Shown: positions 11,246 to 25,272 of the stretch, one piece after another
Layout: each line of letters opens with the position of its first letter
Position numbering within the stretch: position 1 is the stretch's first letter
Notes under the pieces: model-generated
What the model was told of the DNA's origin: nothing
The model's database searches: none
Seen by the model: only the letters and a program-made list of their open reading frames with translations
Origin: Chalciporus piperatus
Taxonomy: Eukaryota > Basidiomycota > Agaricomycetes > Boletales > Boletaceae
Assembly: GCA_038093975.1 (NCBI GenBank)
Contig: JBBPTG010000146.1
Location: 1 to 63,199, forward strand
DNA: 63,199 nt
Direction of reading: 5' to 3'
Made by a program: the position numbers and the translations under genes

Positions 11246-12479
11246 CATTGATAAACGGCAACGTAGTTGAGCACCCATTTGGCATCTACGCAATGGCGTC
11301 AACGGGGGAACGCAAGGACAGAAGATGGGGTAACTCACCAACGAAGTTAGTAGCGTTCGCGACCATCGCCGAACAAGTACCCGGGCAACCGGACTGACCA
11401 TAGGCGGAAGCACCAGCCCAGTTACCGCAGATGGTGGTGTCAATGACCATCGAATGTTGGTAAAAGTTGGTAGAGATGTCACACGTCGAAGCAGCCCAGT
11501 AAGCACTAGGAGTTGGCCACGATGAAGGCGTAGGTGTTTTGTTCGTGATGTCTGCGGGTATGTCCGCACGAGCAAAGTGCCACATGGCCATCCCATTCGA
11601 CGGATCCCACAAAAGAACGTAGACACCTCCTTGCACAGCATTGAAGCCCAAACCAAACGAGCGAGGATCGGTGTCGGCGATGGAGCATCCAGCATCAGCT
11701 GTGGGCGTGCTAAAGCAGTTGGGGTTCAGAAGGTGGCCGGTAAAAGTGGAAAGCGAGCTAGCGGCGGTAGAGATCGTGCAAGACGCGCTGGTGCCACTGT
11801 GGAGCGTCATCTGATTGGTAACCTGGTTGTTGACACCTTCCACGATGTCGATCTCTCCAGCATAAGGCCAGTTCGGTCCAACAGTCTGGAAGCATCGAAA
11901 TGTGAGCGGTGATGCCCAGTAAATGAATGATAAACTGCGCACCCAGAAGCTCGGCCATGTACCACACCCAACGGGCATGGCAGCCGCATCGAGGATGAAC
12001 AAGCCACCAGAATAGTTCTTATTAGACGTGATGCGAACTCTGAAAACAGCTGTCAATCCACCAACACGAGATGGGGCGAAGGAGAATATCTCACGAATTG
12101 CGGTTCCCGCCAGCAGGAACGGTGCTGGTAGAATCTACAGCGAGCACGGTGGAGTTATCACACTCGTCAACGTATGCAATTCCCTGCGCCACCGCCGCCG
12201 GCATGCTTTGGTAGGCGACGTTGCCCCCGGTGGGGTCCGAACTAGTAAAGAATGACCACTCACTGCACAAGGTTAGCACATGCGCATAAGATGTCCATGG
12301 ACCGAGACGTACTGGAAGAAATCATGGGCCTGATAGAAGTCTTGGAGGACATACGTCTTGTTGGTGGCAACTTGTTGGTTCCGAGCAACATGACGTTGAC
12401 GAGACCTACTCGTCTTATGAGCACCAACCAGGGTGCCAAACGGAAGAGCAGCCAGGAGTACAACAGAAAGACCGTGCAT
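11246..12479 (-). CDS. secreted GH16 endo-beta-1,3(4)-glucanase
   Basis: GH16 enzymes of this type cut beta-1,3/1,4- or 1,3/1,6-glucans of cell walls. The N terminus MHGLSVVLLAALPFGTLVGA is a signal peptide. The core includes RVRITSNKNYSGGLFILD, TWPSFW joined after an intron to TVGPNWPYAGEIDIVEGVN. GEIDIVEG carries the GH16 catalytic E-x-D-x-x-E pattern (nucleophile and acid/base). Four introns are clear: after DFFQ, after GGNRNS, after PSFW, and before the last ten residues (AKWVLNYVAVYQ). The last exon ends in TGA at 11246-11248. Length, about 330 residues, fits the laminarinase-like fungal subgroup. No carbohydrate-binding module or membrane anchor is visible. Confidence 0.92.
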
Positions 12480-13658
12480 CGTGAGTGATGAAATGAAAGA
12501 TGCTAGAGAAGAGACAAGCTAAGAGGGGGCAGGGACGGAAGACCTACAGTTGCAATCCAGGGCTGCCTCTTATGTTTCTTTTCAAGGGGTGCAAGACCAC
12601 CCACATGAGGGATCTAGAACATGTCACGGAAACGCGGTGGCCACCGCTTCGCCATTCATCATTAATACGGCGATAATGAGGTTATTTGTTGTACCTCGAA
12701 AATGGCAGCGAAGAATAGACACTACTCACAATGAACTTCTTTACAACCAAGTGGTTCCATTGTCCAGGATGAAGGACCACATCCTCGGATCCAAAACACT
12801 TGGCGCTTCGCTGCCGAGCCAGGTCGTTGGATAACGCGACCATCGACTCTCGCTCAGCGAAAGCCCAGACTGGGACTAGTGCAAGTCTCCGTTCTGCTGC
12901 CATTGTCGTATTTTTGGAGTCTTAAATTGATTCCAGCATGGGTGAAAGAATAACACAACATAGTGGTGCCTCACTTGACAAATATTTGCGGACACGAAAT
13001 CGCCCTGACAGAGCCATGCTTGGATACTTCTTTGTTCAGACACAAATGTCCGACAAAAGCACTTGTCTCCTTGGTAGGACTGCGCAAGGTTAACCCATGG
13101 TAAGTATCCCACGAATCCCTGCCTTGTATTCATTCAACGGAACGTGGCGTGCCCACGGGCAGTAATGAACCACACGTCCGCAGCATCCACAATCCCCCAC
13201 CATGCATACTGGCGATTCATATCTAGTACGCCCCGTGCTTAATCACCGACTCCTGGATAACATGTCCGCCACGTCTGTTCGCCACGGTCCATAATACTGT
13301 CGCGCATTTCCTGTTATGCAATGGAGGATCGTATCCAATACAGCGTCACGGGCATCGTGCTCCGATATGGATCGTTTACGAGCCAAACGGTCAAGAATTC
13401 TCCCTATCGTGTGCAGTTGCTTCCCGGATTGTTTCACTGCGCATTTTGAACATCTTGGGCGATTATTGGACATCGAGTTTCCATATGCTTGGTTTCCAAA
13501 TCCTCGATCAGGTCAGCTCGGGATTTGGGAAAGGACACCCCAATGAGATGAGCTCTGCCCAGCACTCAACTCTTGGTATGTTGGTTCAACGTCACGAACC
13601 CCACAACAAATCGTACAAACTCGGAGATCATGAATAAACAAAAGTTCCTTCCAGGTAT
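12480..13658. other. intergenic region without a recognised gene
   Basis: This 1.18 kb spacer lies upstream of the glucanase gene and downstream of phosphoglucomutase. A 76-codon frame on the minus strand (13243-13473) has a Cys-x2-Cys near its start but matches nothing I know. I leave it unannotated. Confidence 0.5.
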
Positions 13659-15699
<2,041 letters not shown>

Positions 15700-15879
15700 C
15701 GATGCGAATGGACGCTGTCCGACGTCGAAATCGATCCGCTTTTATTCCAAGTATGACGTCCAATCACACGTGACCGCTAATCTACCTCCGGGCGTACAAA
15801 TTACTGCTGCAAACGTCAAACGAAACCCATCTCGTTGAGATGTCTAATCGCCAACGAGCGAACGAACCCCGCTTTTCAT

Positions 15880-17283
15880 CTAAAGCCTTTGCCCTATCTC
15901 GTCTCCTGGTACGGCTTCGTAAAAGAGTTCCGCGAACGCTTTAGCCACATGCGGTATCATATCTTGAGTGATCAGTCCACGACCCTGTTCTCGGAAAGCC
16001 CTCCTGCTGCTCGTGCGCGTGACCATGCTCCCCCCGATCGCCGCCAGGATCGGGAGCCTCGACACTGCAAGAGAACGATCCCTATCAACAAATGCAAAAA
16101 CGTTGCGTTCAAAACCCATCAAGTTCAACATACCCATCGGAATAGAATCTGGAAACCACTCACCCGAACGCCCCATCTTCATAACACTTGCCCCACGCCA
16201 ACATCGTACCCACACACCCACTCAACACATCGCCCTGTCCTCCACACCTCCTCAACCCACCCTCTACATCCACCTCGATCATCTCCCTCACCTTCTCCCG
16301 TTCCTCTCCCCCTGCCCCGTTCGCAACCCCCCGCACCTCAATCCCGCTTGCACGCAAATCAGCAACCTCACCAGTCGTATCAACAGCCACCACATCCTTT
16401 GCTCCCTTCTCCAACACCACCACACCCCCCAACATCTTCGACACCTCCGCAGCTCTCTCCTTGGGAGGTACGTCCCCTCCAACCCCCACCGCCTCACACA
16501 ACCTCGTAAACTCCACCACATTCGGAGTGAGCACTGCCCTTCTGTACCCCGAAATCAAACTGAGATCGCGACCGATCATGAAGAGGGCGTCCGCGTCTAG
16601 GACGACGAACATGGATCGCGCACGGGCGAGCGAGAGTGCGGTGCGGGCGTAGTGTTGCATGTAGTCTTCTCGACCAAGACCGGGTCCGAGAACGAGGACG
16701 TGTAAACGAGCAAGGATCCCGTCGAGTTCTTTCCTCACTCGGTCCTGTGGACTGCAGACGTAGAGTGGGCGTGGACGTAGCCACAGACGCGTACGCGGAT
16801 GTAGATATCAATACCAACTAACGTAAGTGTAACATGAGACATGAAACAGAGACGTACGCATCTTCGCATAGAATAGGATGCACTATCAGATCGGGAGAGT
16901 AGGACTTGATCGCTTGCGCTGCAGTCGGTGAACAAATAACGTGCGAGAGGTCGGCGCCCTGAGAGCGTCCGAGTCAGGCTACTTATGTTGCCTATGGGGA
17001 GTAATTTCCTGGAGAGCATACCAAACGCAGAGCTGACATGGCTGCGAAGAAGGGCGCGCCGGTGTAACTGTACCATCGTACATCAGATCGCAGTGAGAAT
17101 CAGACCGCGAATCACTCACTCGAGCGCGCCTCCCAGGACACCCACCCTGCCTAGACACGTTCCTTGATCGTAGAAGCCGAGAACCCTGAAGGATTACGCA
17201 CCTGACTGGCCCTTATGAAGGGAACCGTTGAGAGGAGGAATGATCTGTCTTATTTGTTCGATTATCTTGTGTGTGACAGACAT
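15880..17283 (-). CDS. ATP-dependent (S)-NAD(P)H-hydrate dehydratase
   Basis: This repair enzyme (CARKD/NNRD family) dehydrates damaged NADHX and NADPHX using ATP. The ATG at 17283 gives [20 protein letters not shown], then after a short intron [26 protein letters not shown] and [15 protein letters not shown] later exon carries [24 protein letters not shown] and [13 protein letters not shown], and then [20 protein letters not shown]. The GQGDVLSG motif is the conserved catalytic and phosphate-binding site. The C-terminal exon ends [18 protein letters not shown] stretch between [10 protein letters not shown] and [14 protein letters not shown] looks like a small insert. Short introns near the 5' end were placed by GT-AG borders. 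Confidence 0.92.
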
Positions 17284-17767
17284 GTTCAAAGTTCAAGTCA
17301 AAGTACAACGGACGCCTGACGTCATGATAGAGGCGGCAAGACGTTGTGATTTCCAAGCCACACCAGATATGTAGGATATCAAGGAGAATGGCAGGTTATA
17401 CAACAAGCATGTACAAAAGGACGTCAATCAGCGCTACCAGTACCTTACAAGATTAGCATTAGCCAACGAGCAAGAAAAAAGAAGGCAAAAAGGTAGAGGT
17501 AGACGCAGACGACTATTAATCTTTGAATTTTGTATCATAAAAATGAGAAGAATGACAACTATTTCGATGATTAGGAAAGACGAAACGTGTGCTTGGTGAT
17601 CCAACAAAGGCATGAAAGTTCAAGGGTAATATGTACTGTTGATGGCGAGTAGAAGACAATTAGGGTAGAAACCAAAGAAGCGGCGACTGACCCGAGCAAG
17701 GGTCCGATAACTCCACAATGAATTAAAGTAATGCGGTGGGGTGGCGAAAACCATGCTGAGAACGACA
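17284..17767. other. intergenic spacer
   Basis: About 480 bases upstream of the dehydratase and downstream of the REG1-like gene. It includes an A-rich stretch (AAAAAAGAAGG) and no credible ORF. Confidence 0.5.
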
Positions 17768-20700
17768 TCATGAAGTCGAGACGCCAGCTTGAGCTCCACT
17801 ATGCCAGAGAGATCCCAGGAATGCCCCAGCGTTGGACATTATCTCCACAGCACGACCGACAAGGGTATCTGCTTGCTGGCCCTCGTCCACGTAAGTCCCT
17901 CGCGTAGGACTCCGAGAGCTGCCATAGGAGGCTTTCCGTTCATGACGATCGGCGGGTGGCCGCGCAGGGGACGTGGACTTTGGCAACGATGATGAACGCA
18001 TCTGCAGAACTGGCGAATTGGCCGGCGTAGGTTGCCGCGAGATGGACTCCTGTTCCTCCTCCATGCAACCTGGCGAAAGGGGTATAGACGGTACTTCAGT
18101 ATACGCCGTCTGCGTAGTCGGCTTGGCATCAACAACAAGAAGACGTGGCGGTAACCGCGTAGCCGTCGAGGAGCCAGATGTCACAGTCGAAGATCCGGAT
18201 GAAGATGATCCTGATTTCTTCCGTACCTCTGAGACAGGCGATTGTTCCGGTTGTGGCTGGTGTGAAACCACGGAACGCATCGACGGGCGCGGATCTTCGG
18301 GGCTCAAGCTAGAATTAGATCCGGACTCTGTGTGAGAACCGGACCTTCGAGCAAATCGGTCGCGGCCCCTCTCCGGAGTCTTTCTGCCCTCCCTCTCTCC
18401 CCTCGTGTCGCGTTCTCTCACACGAACACCGCCTAAGCCCAGCCCGATGTTCCCTTCGGGGCTCAAGCTCCCAAGCGGACTGCCGGTACTAAGACTTTCC
18501 CGATCTGAGAATGAAGACGTGCGCGTGATGCTGCGCCCACGGGGTTGATCCACCTGCGCTTGGGAAGACAATGCGGGGGAGGAGGCAGAGCGACCACGTG
18601 GTGGGCCTGGGTCTGCAGGCGAAAGGAAAGCGCTACCCGTGGGCTGAGAAGTCGTACGAGGAACAGAAATTGCGCAAGTTGAAGGAGTGGTAGTCACCAA
18701 GTTCGGTGAGGGTGTACGAGAGCGCGATCTCGACCTTGGAACATCTGGGGAGCCATCCTCGGAGCTGACGACGACTTCGGGACTAACAGGAGTCCGCCCA
18801 ATCGAGCCACTAGAGGCACCAGCCTCAGCATATCGGGGCATGCGGTCGTCCCTTGGAGCGACACCTGGGCCCATAAGCTGCAGCGACACCACCGACTCGA
18901 CTTCCCGTTCTTGTTGATCAATTGGCATATCTGGTGGTGATGCCACCAAGGGTTGCTCAAGCAACTTTGCCTGGCCCGTCAAGGTAGCTTCATATTCCCC
19001 TGAGCGTGTCTCCTCCACCATGGCATCGCTCTCATCCATCGATGAGTAAATATAAGATGGCGGGACATACACCAGCTCAACGGGGGTGTCGTGTGCGCAG
19101 TAGGAGTACCAGTCTTTTTCTTGTTGCTCATCACGAGTGCGATAGGAATGCGACTGCAAATGCGCATGTGAGAGCGTGTCCGGATAGTGATCATCCTCAT
19201 CTATCCTGGTCTTCAAGATAGTGGGAGCAATGAAAGCAATGGTGACGAGTTCTTTGTCCGTGCTGGGCGACCGCATGATGAAACCGTTGCTCCCGCGCCT
19301 GGGGCGACGTACAGTCGAATAAGATGCAGATCGAGCTTTAGGCGGTCTCGAGCGTGACGAGGTGGATGAAGATGAGGAGGAATGAGACGAGGAACGTGCG
19401 ATGACAGGTGGTGATGTGGGGGGAGGATGGCGAACACGCATCTCGAGAACGTCGTCATCATCATCGTCTTCCGAAGTCGACGAAGAGGAAGGTGATGCAT
19501 TATGAGGCGGTGGGGAAAGGTGGGGGCGTGACGGTGGTTGAGGATGTGATATCGATGGATAAGACAGATGACCTGGAGACTCTGACTGCTCATCCTCATC
19601 ATCGAAGAGCATCTCATCGGCTTCGTCGATGACGCCGTCTTCCGAGTCTTCATCGTATCTGGGGGATCGAAGAAATCAATGCACTGCCCGCTCTAGTTTT
19701 GTCGGGCACTGACCCGTCATCCTCAAAGCCATGACTATAATGGGATGGGTCAACGTGACTAGCTCGGGGGAAGTTGCTCCAAGCCGCGCGTTTCTTTTTT
19801 GGTTTGTCGATGGCGATACATTGCTCAACAAAGGTATTGAAGCTGATGTGCTTACGTTTGGGACCGCGGATCGCGGGTGGCGGGGGAGACTCTGATTGGA
19901 GGAGACTGGAGCGCATCTCTGTGGCGGAGGGTTTACCGTTGAGACCGACACGAGGAGGTGAATCTCGTCTAAACGCGCGGTTTGGACCCCATCTTGTGAT
20001 GTGGGTGTCACTCTTGGTATGCATCAACGACGGACGTTGCGGTGGATGATATGAGTTTGTGGCGTTCTTGAGAGGAGCATGGTCCGACATCATCTGACCT
20101 GAATCTTCGTCTGAATCGGGAGGGCTAAACATTGGGGAGAGAGGGAAATCGGATGCGAGAAGTTCGCCTATGGATCTGTGTTTCAGAATGGGTTTCTTGG
20201 CAATAGACGCTGAGCCATTGCATGACGGTGATGGCGAGGAAGGTAGGTCAAGAGCGGCCGCCGTGGTCGGAGAAGGTTTAGGAGTGTAGACGAATTGATC
20301 GGCGGTATGTAGAGGGCCGTACAACCAGGTGACATCAGAGTCCTTGAGCCTGGAGGGGGAGTCAGCGTTTGTCACCCGGACTCGTGAATCATGCTCCGGC
20401 TAAGCGAGGATGAAGCACTGCCATGATCTAAGCAATACGCAGTACGGTATTCGTAAACGATATGAAGGAAGTTGGCGGATGAAGGAGCATAAGGCCGATG
20501 GCCTCGCAACAGGCTGCAACGATGTTGATGATCAAAAATAAAGAAACAAGGGACTGACCAGTTGAGGGTTTCTGGGGTTACGGTTTTGAGACCGTTTCTC
20601 TGTTTCCACCAAGTACGCCAGGATGCATTTTCGAGACGTATGCCATTAGCGATTTCGTTCTTTAGACGGGTCATATTGCGCCAAGAGCGCCAAACGTCCT

Positions 20701-20815
20701 CTTCGCGCCATTCATGGGAGAGGTAGTCAACCTGGCCTCTGGGAAGGTCTGACAATACAGAGTCATCGGGGACGGCGTTGACTGAGCCGAGTAGGACTGG
20801 TAGGTAGGCTGCCAT
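17768..20815 (-). CDS. REG1-like regulatory subunit of protein phosphatase 1 (DUF1752 protein)
   Basis: Three exons give a protein of about 930 residues. Exon 1 and the start of exon 2 encode the conserved block REEDVWRSWRNMTRLKNEIA, RLENASWRTWWKQRN, LKTVTPETLNW and LKDSDVTWLYGPL, the DUF1752 domain of fungal GATA/REG1-type regulators. About residue 245 is GPKRKHISFNTFVEQCIAID. KHISF fits the PP1 docking motif RVxF, and F-x-x-F-V-E-Q-C is the REG1 signature. Exon 3 begins with an acidic patch (YDEDSEDGVIDEADEM) and is a long Ser/Pro-rich disordered region. In yeast, REG1 targets PP1 to the Snf1 kinase in glucose repression; the same role here is inference. The first intron is long for this genome (about 205 bases). 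Confidence 0.85.
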
Positions 20816-21514
20816 TGGGAAAGCGGGCCTAGCCCGATTGGTTGGAGGGTAGGTCGAGGCGCGGAGAGAATAGTTGGGAAAAAATACCCAGGGAGAAGTG
20901 CCTTTGAGTGCCTTCCCACGAATTCGAGGATTATAAAAGGGAGAGAAAAAGAGGAGGGGAGGGGGAGAGTTGACAGGTGGTAGGGGAGCTGGGGATACGT
21001 CGGAGAACGGAAGGCGATTAAAAAAGGATGAGAGGGCAAGGTCCGGTCAAAGTGGCCGATTGTGTGGCAGATGTGGGGATGTCAAGAAGCGAATTAGAGA
21101 AGCACAGGCTACACAGCTGTCATTAGGCGACTACGAGCGTCAATGTGGGGAACAATTCGACCGCCGTGGAGAAAATGAAGAGGACAGCCTCCAGAGTCAG
21201 ACAGCCTTGTTCGCCCTCCACCAAGAGGAGTCGCTCGCTACCCGGAGCAAACTCCTGTTCCTTCCGACCGCTTTCTCACGGCCCGCGGCCCGGAAAATTT
21301 GCAAGTCAAGAACTTGAAATAACTACTTAGTAGACCGGTCACCGAGTACATTAGGATAACTTGGGATAAACTGTTCCGATGTCAGTGATGTCTCGCTTGA
21401 TTCCTGAAAAAAAAAGATTGGACAGTATACGAGTTTGAATCGAAGTGGTGGTAGACACTAAGTCACGTGAATGGAGTATTGCCCTGTTTCGCAGTGTTCA
21501 GTTGGTTCAAGAGC
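20816..21514. other. divergent promoter region between REG1-like gene and VPS9
   Basis: These 700 bases separate two divergent starts. A TATAAAAGG sequence at 20932-20940 reads in the plus direction but lies 570 bases from the VPS9 start, so I do not assign it. No gene is visible. Confidence 0.5.
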
Positions 21515-24224
21515 ATGGACCAGGACAGTCGACAAGAACACCTAGCAAATTCACTAGACCGTATTCACTTACACGATGAACAGGTAACAACAGCAGAGAG
21601 CCCAAATCCGTGGGCAGATGATCCCTCAAATCTAGAGCGCAGTCGAGATTCTCCATCTCTTCAGGGGTTGCCAACTGCGGCACTCAAGGACATCGCTGTC
21701 CCAGACGAACTAGACTCGGCGCGTCATGCTTGGGAAGATGCACAGGGCCATCCTCCCCAGAGACCAGACTCGTCCCAGTCTAGCCGCGCTCACTCCAGAT
21801 CCACATCTCGTGATCTCTCTCGCAACTCGCCGTCATCTCGCCCCAGCTCTCCAGGTCCACAGTCATCTTCTACTCCCGGCTTCCCTTCTTTCGCTGCACT
21901 CGCCCGTTCATTCTCAATCCCGAGCGTCGTAAGACCACGCACACGACCATTATCGATGGACTCTGCGAAACCGTTACCTACCCCATCCCCGACCACAATC
22001 ATGTCTTTCGCCGCACAACAGCAGCAACCTTCACAGCCAAACGTACCATCTCCACTGTCTAAACCACTCCCACTCCAACCAGATACTTTAACAACCCGCT
22101 CTGAACCCCCAACTCGTTCTACAACACCACCGGCTCAGGGAGATAACGCGAGCTCCCCCAAAGTCAAAGATCCACCGTTTGATTTCCAAAACTTTTTAGA
22201 TCAGATGAAGTCAAGAGGTGCAGAAGCTGTCGCAAAGTTCCTGAGATCGCGAGTGACCCTCAATTACTCGGTTATGCAGCTAACAAACTGATATCATCAG
22301 TTTCCTGAGCAATTTTGCGAAGAGGACGTTCACAGTCAACGATCAAGTCAAAGTCATCAACGACTTCTTGAATGTACGAACATGCGACTCCGACCCCACT
22401 TGACCCAGCTCAATCGTCCCATTTCTTCAGTTCATCTCTGGAAAGATGAGGGAATCTGACGTGTGGCGCAATGCGTCAGATGCAGAATTCGAGAATGCGA
22501 TGGAAGGCATGGAGAAACTAGTCATGAACAAACTCTACGACTTGTCAGTCACCCCTTTGTCTTCACTTGAAGGATGTCACTCATTCACCTTCAGCACGTT
22601 TACCCCTTGCTTACCGTTGCTTACTCCCCCGCGGCCCGTAACCGCCGACGATCTGGAGCGAGATCGAATTCTTGCACAGAGGGTCGCCTTGTTCCATTGG
22701 ATCAGACCTACCCATCTCGACATTCCCGAGTTGGAGAGCCAAGACGTAGGAAATATAGGATTCCTTGAATTTGCCCAACAAGGTGACTTCTCTCCTCGTC
22801 TCTTTGTCCCCCTCCTTAACAACTACTCGCAAAGAACTGTGTAAAGTGAACCACTACAAGGCACCGAGGGACAAGCTCATCTGCATCCTGAATTGCTGCA
22901 AGGTCATATTTGGTTGGCCTTTCGTCACATCATAACTCGCATACCCAAACTGACTCTTGATTCGATGCAAAGGTCTCCTTCGTCACTTACGAAAAGATGA
23001 AGGAGCGGACCAGTTTGTCCCTGTGCTCATATACGTAGTTCTCAGAGCAAATCCGGATCACCTTCTATCCAATGTCGAGTAAGTATACTACCCCTTTCTA
23101 ATTCCATCTCAGTGATGCTTCTACCACGATAGATTTATCAACCGCTTCCGAGACCCTACAAAGCTTCAAAGTGAAGCAGGATATTACCTATCGAGTCTCG
23201 TAAGTTCATGATGCACGTCATCATTTCGTTTATCAATCAATTGGCGCAGATTGGCGCTATTCAATTCATCGAGTCAATGGACCATACGTCCGTCTCGAAC
23301 GTTACTCAGGAGGAATTCGAGCGGTAAGAGTGTCGGATATTGATTTTCTCCCAGTTCCTCACCGCTCTTTTCAGGAACGTCGAATTAGCTATACAAACAC
23401 TACCCCCTTCACCCACTTCCTCTACATCCTCGTTTCTTCCTTCTATTAGAACGCCGCTTCCCTCCCCACACGCTGGAGAAGAGTCCGCTCAACTACTAAC
23501 ATTATCCGTTCCATCTCAAGGACAAAGTATAGGTGAAGATGCGCGCAGATTGCTTCAGAAGACCGGTGACGCCGTCTCGAAGCCTCTGGGTGCAATTAGC
23601 CGTATATTCAGCGAAGCTCTTGATGACAAGATGACATATCTCCCGGGTCCGTTTGCGCCTTTTGAACTTGCAAGGGAACGGAATCAGGAAGGGTCAGGCA
23701 ATCAAACCCAGCGACATTGGGCACATCCTGATCAGATTGCACAATTTAGGGTTAGTGGAGGCAACACATCCAATAGAGAGGAAGTCCCGCAGCCACCTAT
23801 ACAGACAACATATAAACCGCGGGTTCGCCGACCCTCACCAGCACCAGCGTCTCCCGCTATCGAGGACGCACTCAATCCCTCTGGACCAGCGCCTCCTTCA
23901 CACGGGCCACCGTACGCTTCTCGGGCACCGTTGGCTTGGCAAGATGTCCGACCAGGCACGTACCCAACTCCACTTCCTCAACATCTCCAGCCACCAAATC
24001 AGCCACAACATATTTCCCGAACCCCAACGCCGTCTCTTGATTTGACTGCCGTACAGGCAGAGATCGATAGGGCTCACGCGCACGCGAGTCAAGCTTCTCG
24101 CAGCACGCTTGCACAGATCTTCCCGGGCGTGGATGAGGAAGTGCGTGACTGGGTTCTCGAAGCGAATGGAGGGGATCTAGGGAAGAGTATCGAGGCCTTG
24201 CTTGAGATGAGCGGCGGGTCTTAG
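21515..24224 (+). CDS. VPS9: VPS9-domain Rab5 guanine nucleotide exchange factor with C-terminal CUE domain
   Basis: VPS9 activates Rab5-type GTPases on endosomes and vacuolar transport carriers. The first exon (from ATG 21515, [10 protein letters not shown]) is a disordered Ser/Pro-rich arm ending in [20 protein letters not shown]. The helical bundle ([19 protein letters not shown]) and VPS9 core follow: [86 protein letters not shown], and [15 protein letters not shown] [20 protein letters not shown]. The last exon ends with a CUE-type ubiquitin-binding helix set ([20 protein letters not shown], then [14 protein letters not shown]). Eight introns are needed. The first has no GT donor in the right phase; a GC donor (GCGAGT) at 22252 restores the expected frame. 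Total is about 750 residues, longer than the yeast protein because of the arms. Confidence 0.92.
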
Positions 24225-25272
24225 TTGGTTGGTTTGGTTTCGGCCGGCGAGAGGGTTGATCTGACAGGATAATTGACATACCAAGCCTGTCCAGCGGGGT
24301 CGCGGTTTCCGCAGAAATTCATTGGGGTAGCTGAGGTACTTGTGTTGAGATGTTGGGCTGGCAGTACGCAATCGTGATACAATCGATCGTGTCCGAGTCC
24401 GGAAGCCGTTTTTTTAATCCCCCCCCCCGCTCCGCCGGCTAACCTGCTGTGTTTGATCGATGGCAGATGCTGGATGATATGTATCCTGAGATGTCGCTTG
24501 ATTTCTCCTATATCCGAGTCACACACAACGTTGAGGTTTGTAAGTATCGTTTCAACTTTCGTGCACGATTGTTGTCTCGTGCGAGACTTTGAGTGCGGGA
24601 GGTGGGTTTTGTCCTTCCCAACAACAGCATTCGCGTTGCGGCCGCTCATCCCAGTCCCCTCGATCTGTCTTTCTTGACAGACGCCGCACTGTGCCCGGAG
24701 GTCGACCCGTCAAAGGAAGCAATCATCGACAAATTCTCGAGTCAGGTCCATTCTATTTTCAGCACCGATCCCGCGAGAATGAAAGTAAAAAGTACGGCAC
24801 TTGTCAGGATGTGGGGTATGTAGTGGGGGGAAACTCAGTCCCTGACACCTGCCCTGCGACTCCGACGAATCACCTGTCACCGCCGGGTCACGACATGATG
24901 CATGATGGCTGCTATCAATGATGGTATAGAATCACATCCGTCCTCGGCAGTCCGCGCCTGGGTAGACTATAACCCGGCGGTGGTCGTTTGCCAGGAACTT
25001 GGCACAGTTTACGACCGCCAGTGACACCTTGGGATCTCTTGGGACACCTTTCTGGTTGGTTCAAAGGCACGATGGGATGCTATTGAAGAAGATGATTGAA
25101 TGGGGTAAGTAAAGTTGGTATATATGATGGAGGGTTCCATTCGAGGGTCACGCTGTCTGTCGTTGCCATCTTTCCTTTCCCTCCCCCCTCCTCCCCTCAC
25201 CAGCATCGAGCCTTGGCTCTGCTTCTTTTCCCGATAAAGTAGACAAAAGAAAATACGTCAAGTGACGAAAGT
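24225..25272. other. intergenic region without a recognised gene
   Basis: About 1.05 kb between two genes on the plus strand. It contains short C- and T-runs near 24410-24430 and several short open frames, none with a domain. It probably contains the promoter of the MFS transporter gene. Confidence 0.5.

Noticed and set aside
13243..13473. 76-codon minus-strand frame with RPRCSKCAVKQSG
   Set aside because: No second half of a zinc motif, no splice context and no known relative; chance frame in an intergenic region.
16188..16652. Long Pro/Thr-rich plus-strand frames opposite the NAD(P)H-hydrate dehydratase
   Set aside because: They are antisense to a well-conserved gene with GQGDVLSG and are low-complexity mirror images.
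20932..20940. TATAAAAGG as promoter of VPS9
   Set aside because: It lies about 575 bases upstream of the start, too far for a fungal TATA box unless a long leader or intron exists; no evidence of one.
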